Assembly (NCBI GenBank): GCA_016872925.1
Contig: VGYR01000012.1
Coordinates: forward strand, 1-32,462
Length of the DNA: 32,462 nucleotides
From: Planctomycetota bacterium
GTDB taxonomy: Bacteria > Planctomycetota > Planctomycetia > Pirellulales > UBA1268
Direction: 5' to 3'
Below the pieces are notes generated by a model that worked only from the letters and a program-made list of their open reading frames with translations, made no database searches and was not told the DNA's origin. This document shows positions 30,005-32,462 of this stretch, one piece after another (position 1 is the first letter of the stretch; each line of letters begins with the position of its first letter). The position numbers were made by a program, and so were the translations under genes.

Positions 30005-31167
30005 CGCGTCCCTCCCGCGTGAACAAACTCGTGGAGCAGGGCGATAGCCGTTCCGGCAACCTCGGCGTCTTCGCCCGCGTCGACTTGCCGCTGCAACTCC
30101 CCGGCAACCTTCGCGATCAGCGTGTTGGTCGTGGTGTTTCTGAGTGCATCGATCTCGTCGGCGGTTGGCGCCACGGCCACGTTCTTGTCGAGCCGCAGGT
30201 CGAGAAGTCCCGCCCGCCAGCTTTCGAGAACCGTGCCCAGCTCATGATGGCCCGCGAGCCCGAGGCTGCCTGCCAGCGAGAGCTTCAGAAGCGCGAGGCG
30301 GCGTTGGGCGGTGCCGACGAGCGTGTTGAGGGCATCCTTGAGGGCGGCCGGACCCGCGTCCGTGGCGAAGGTCTCCGCGTGCACGAGCCACCGGGTGTGG
30401 CCGGTGGGTTCGGGCCGCGTGGTCGGGGCACCCCCGCGGCGGGCCTGGACGACGATCACGTGGCCGGTCGTCTGGCCTGCCTTGGGAAAACGGTCGGTCT
30501 CGTGGCTCCCGGAGTACCATGCCTTGTCGCCGGCGTCGACCATCCCGTGCCAGTCGCCGAGCGCAACGTAGTCGAGTTCGGTCATCGGCAGCCGGTCGAG
30601 TTCGATGAGGTTCGCTTGGCGACCGCCGTCCTCCTCGTCTCCCTCCTGCCGGAAGCTCAGCGTGCTGCCGTGGGCGATGACGATGCGAGGCCGGTCGCCG
30701 AGCGTCGTCCAGTCGAGTCCACGGATCCATGCCGTCGGGTCATCGCTTCCCTGCCGCCTGCTGAGCGGGCACGGCAGGAGGAGATACCCGGCCTCTTCGA
30801 CAGGTCTCGACTCGAGCAGCACTCGGAGATTCGGCGCGCGGTCCCGGCTTTCGGCAAGGAAGAACGACTGCTCCCAGACACTGCCGGGTCCGGCATGGTC
30901 GTGGTTGCCGGGAATCACGTAGACGGGAACGCCGATCGAACCGATGGCATCGCAGGCCGACGACACGGTCTCGTTGGATGGCCTGTTCGAATCGAACACG
31001 TCGCCTGCCACCACGACGAAAGCGGCATTCGATGCCCGGGCCAGATCGCCGATGCGTCGGATAGCCGCAAACCTCTCCTCACGGAGGATCGTCCGTTTCG
31101 CGTCGTCGGCGACACGTGAGAACGGCTTTCCGAGCTGCCAGTCGGCGGTGTGGATGAATGTGATCAT
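30001..31167 (-). CDS. SbcD/Mre11-like metallophosphoesterase nuclease
   Basis: The protein has 388 residues. Phosphoesterase motifs are visible: motif I 'FIHTADWQLGKPF', motif II 'VVVAGDVFDSN', motif III 'VIPGNHDHAG', a later 'VIAHGSTLSF', and 'VALGDWHG'. Mre11/SbcD proteins use two Mn ions to cut DNA ends with their Rad50/SbcC partner, encoded here directly downstream with a 4-bp overlap. Motif I usually reads D-x-H; here it is D-W-Q, with Gln in place of the His, a variant I believe occurs in other bacterial exonucleases of this group. It is the first gene of a probable minus-strand operon that runs to about 25.3 kb. Confidence 0.92.
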   Translation of the reverse strand: MITFIHTADWQLGKPFSRVADDAKRTILREERFAAIRRIGDLARASNAAFVVVAGDVFDSNRPSNETVSSACDAIGSIGVPVYVIPGNHDHAGPGSVWEQSFFLAESRDRAPNLRVLLESRPVEEAGYLLLPCPLSRRQGSDDPTAWIRGLDWTTLGDRPRIVIAHGSTLSFRQEGDEEDGGRQANLIELDRLPMTELDYVALGDWHGMVDAGDKAWYSGSHETDRFPKAGQTTGHVIVVQARRGGAPTTRPEPTGHTRWLVHAETFATDAGPAALKDALNTLVGTAQRRLALLKLSLAGSLGLAGHHELGTVLESWRAGLLDLRLDKNVAVAPTADEIDALRNTTTNTLIAKVAGELQRQVDAGEDAEVAGTAIALLHEFVHAGGTR

Positions 31168-31238
31168 GGGAGTCCGGATGGCTGACGGGGATTAGCCAGG
31201 GATGTGGGCTGGCCGACAATGACAACTACGGTTGCCGA

Positions 31239-31254
31239 GCCGAAGCGCTTCGGC
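31239..31254. promoter_or_regulatory. 16-bp perfect palindrome upstream of the SbcD-like gene
   Basis: GCCGAAGC-GCTTCGGC is fully symmetrical and begins 71 bp upstream of the start codon at 31167. Position and symmetry fit an operator bound by a dimeric repressor. It does not match a LexA box that I know. Confidence 0.5.
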
Positions 31255-31703
31255 AGCAGCACAATAACATGTGTTTCCACGTGCGTAATCCGTCCCCCTT
31301 AAGCGTAGCCACGTTTAGAGCGAGGATCTGTGGTGGTGCAAACCAAGGGACCGCAGGAGATACCACCAGGGAAATAGGTCACGCCGGCGATCAATCCCCA
31401 GCATGTTGCGACACACAGGCGTGAGATAAGTAGCCGCCGATGTCACGTGACGGATGCGGGCCGTCGCCCATGACGCGGATAAGGTATTCTCTAACCCCGG
31501 CTGACGCCTTTGGTGCTTCGCAGAAAGGCTGCGGCACTCAAAACCACAAGCCTGTTAAAAACGCCGCGACGTCAGCGATGTTTGAGCTTCGTTTTCATCT
31601 CCGTTCGTGCAAGGGTCGCAGCTGCGAACCGAGTTCGGATTGAGGGCTTCCGTGGAGAGCGCGAGCAGCGGAAGCAACCGCCGGCAACATGAAGGAGTTC
31701 ACT
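31255..31703. other. Intergenic stretch with no supported gene
   Basis: This 449-bp region has short open frames only, with poor composition and no ribosome site. The sole clear signal is the palindrome GTCACGTGAC at 31442-31451. An AAGGAG just before 31704 belongs to the next gene. Promoters for the divergent genes at 31167 and 31704 should lie here, but I cannot place them. Confidence 0.5.
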
Positions 31704-31943
31704 ATGGCGCAGCGTGAATCTGTCTATCTATGGCTGAACTGCGAGGGCTGGGAGCGATTTGGTCCGTTTCTATGGCTTCGGTTCGAAGACAGCCCGCTTC
31801 GAATATGCGATCAGGATGCCAATGTGATTGCCGAGTTTGATGGAAGCGACTGGCTGACGACGCACGAGAGGTACCGCAAATACCGCTGGCGAAGCCCGAT
31901 GATCACCACGTTACCGCAGCATCCTCATCCGCGTCATGGGTAG
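31704..31943 (+). CDS. Small uncharacterised protein
   Basis: The protein has 79 residues from the ATG at 31704, because AAGGAG (31692-31697) precedes it; the in-frame ATG at 31689 overlaps that site. It is rich in aromatic residues ('VYLWLNCEGWERFGPFLWLRFED') and charged, with strand-like segments, but I recognise no family. It is the last intact gene before the mobile element, 133 bp upstream of the element's likely left end. Confidence 0.5.
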   Translation: MAQRESVYLWLNCEGWERFGPFLWLRFEDSPLRICDQDANVIAEFDGSDWLTTHERYRKYRWRSPMITTLPQHPHPRHG

Positions 31944-31979
31944 TAGAAGGAAGCCCGCCCTTACCAAGCGAGACAATGC

Positions 31980-32076
31980 ATGGCAGGCGATGATTTCATG
32001 CTCGAAATGATTCCGACCGACTTCAACGTCGAGTTGATCTGGAACGACGGCCCTGATGTCTTGCTCCCGTCGAACC
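31980..32076 (+). pseudogene. Short reading frame apparently cut by the IS3-like element
   Basis: From an ATG at 31980 the frame reads 'FMLEMIPTDFNVELIW' and 'PDVLLPSN' before the likely left end of the IS3-like element at 32077. Beyond that point it runs into element sequence and stops at 32134. It could be a gene broken by insertion, as the part before 32077 is coherent, but it has no strong ribosome site and is very short. Confidence 0.35.
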
Positions 32077-32131
32077 TGGAATCTCCGCGGACAAGGGTTA
32101 GCTTACCCTTTCCCCCGGAGGATTCCATCCC

Positions 32132-32462
32132 ATGACCCAGAAGCGCAAGCGGCTGTCAGGCCCCGAGAAGATCGCCATCGTCAAGCGATACCTCGTCGAA
32201 CGGATTCCGATCTCAGACCTGTGTGACGAGTACGGGCTCCAGCCCAGCCAGATCTATCGCTGGCAGGCTGCAATCTTCGAGCACGGTGCCGACGTGTTCG
32301 ACCTGAAGAAGGGCCGCCACGCCAAGGCAGCCGAGTCGGCCAAGGACGCGCGGATCGCCAAGCTCGAGGAAGTCGTCGCCCGGAAGGACGCCAAGATCGC
32401 CCAGAAGAACGAGGTCATCTCCGAGCTGATGGAGGAGAACATCCTCACAAAAAAAGCCAGTG
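32132..32462 (+). CDS. IS3-family transposase OrfA, partial (runs off the window)
   Basis: At least 110 residues. It starts 'TQKRKRLSGPEKIAIVKRYL', then a helix-turn-helix with 'ISDLCDEYGLQPSQIYRW' (27-44) and a coiled-coil leucine-zipper-like region (about 70-105), the usual layout of IS3 OrfA (Transposase_8 domain). OrfA binds the inverted repeats, and OrfAB, made by -1 frameshifting, is the transposase. The frame is still open at base 32462. A GGAGG (32116-32120) precedes the ATG. Confidence 0.9.
   Translation, partial: MTQKRKRLSGPEKIAIVKRYLVERIPISDLCDEYGLQPSQIYRWQAAIFEHGADVFDLKKGRHAKAAESAKDARIAKLEEVVARKDAKIAQKNEVISELMEENILTKKAS
32449..32455 (+). promoter_or_regulatory. A7 slippery site for -1 frameshifting
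   Basis: Seven A in a row near the end of orfA read in frame as ACA-AAA-AAA-G. This is the kind of heptamer on which IS3 elements shift by -1 to make the fused OrfAB transposase. The downstream stimulator would lie outside the window. Confidence 0.7.

Larger units (their letters stand above)
32077..32462 (+). mobile_element. Left end of an IS3-like insertion sequence, cut by the window
   Basis: A likely terminus beginning TGGAATCTCCGCGG at 32077 precedes an orfA-type transposase gene with GGAGG and ATG at 32132. The ORF and its frameshift signal are IS3-like. The terminus is inferred from the TG start and the distance to orfA; the right end is outside the window, so the inverted repeat cannot be tested here. 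Confidence 0.75.

Noticed and set aside
31440-31643. A 67-codon plus-strand frame in the gap before 31704
   Set aside because: It has no ribosome site, no family resemblance and atypical composition.

Overview
The window is GC-rich DNA that most resembles a chromosome of the phylum Planctomycetota. This is an inference from three things: a secreted PQQ-type beta-propeller protein opening with a W-x-Q-W-R-G-P-S-R-D-G motif, an ECF sigma factor gene directly followed by a membrane Ser/Thr kinase, and a dense set of ECF-like sigma factors. No rRNA, tRNA or CRISPR array is visible.

Left part (1-10297). A PQQ beta-propeller protein and three tandem YbjN-like proteins lie on the minus strand. Divergent to them on the plus strand are a compact SF2 helicase and a DUF932-like protein. 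Three sigma-70-like factors follow; one is paired with a Ser/Thr kinase. A small secreted protein follows.

Central part (10306-20730). Two NTP- and phosphorylation-based modules diverge from about 14.4 kb. The minus-strand operon encodes two paralogous small SH3-like proteins, an AAA+ ATPase with a BRCT-like N-terminus, and a protein joining an HExxH motif to a VWA domain. The plus-strand operon is a TerY-P triad: TerY-like VWA protein, PP2C phosphatase, and YegI-like kinase with a helix-hairpin-helix. It is followed by a degenerate Nudix protein, an ADP-ribosylglycohydrolase fused to a dual-specificity phosphatase, and an unrecognised protein. Together this looks like a stress-response or defence island built on protein phosphorylation and ADP-ribose chemistry.

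Right-centre (20731-25287). This stretch has phased A-tracts, a nested inverted-repeat structure ahead of a 65-codon frame, two more sigma factors of an unusual family, a HAD-like protein, a ParB-like/DNA methyltransferase fusion, a bidirectional terminator, and a zinc-ribbon mini-protein coupled to a sigma gene.

Right part (25288-32462). A minus-strand operon encodes an Mre11/SbcD-like nuclease, an SbcC/Rad50-like ATPase with a C-terminal winged-helix-like tail, an unknown protein, a tiny membrane HExxH protein and a doubtful frame. The window ends in an IS3-like element, cut by the boundary, that appears to interrupt a short reading frame.
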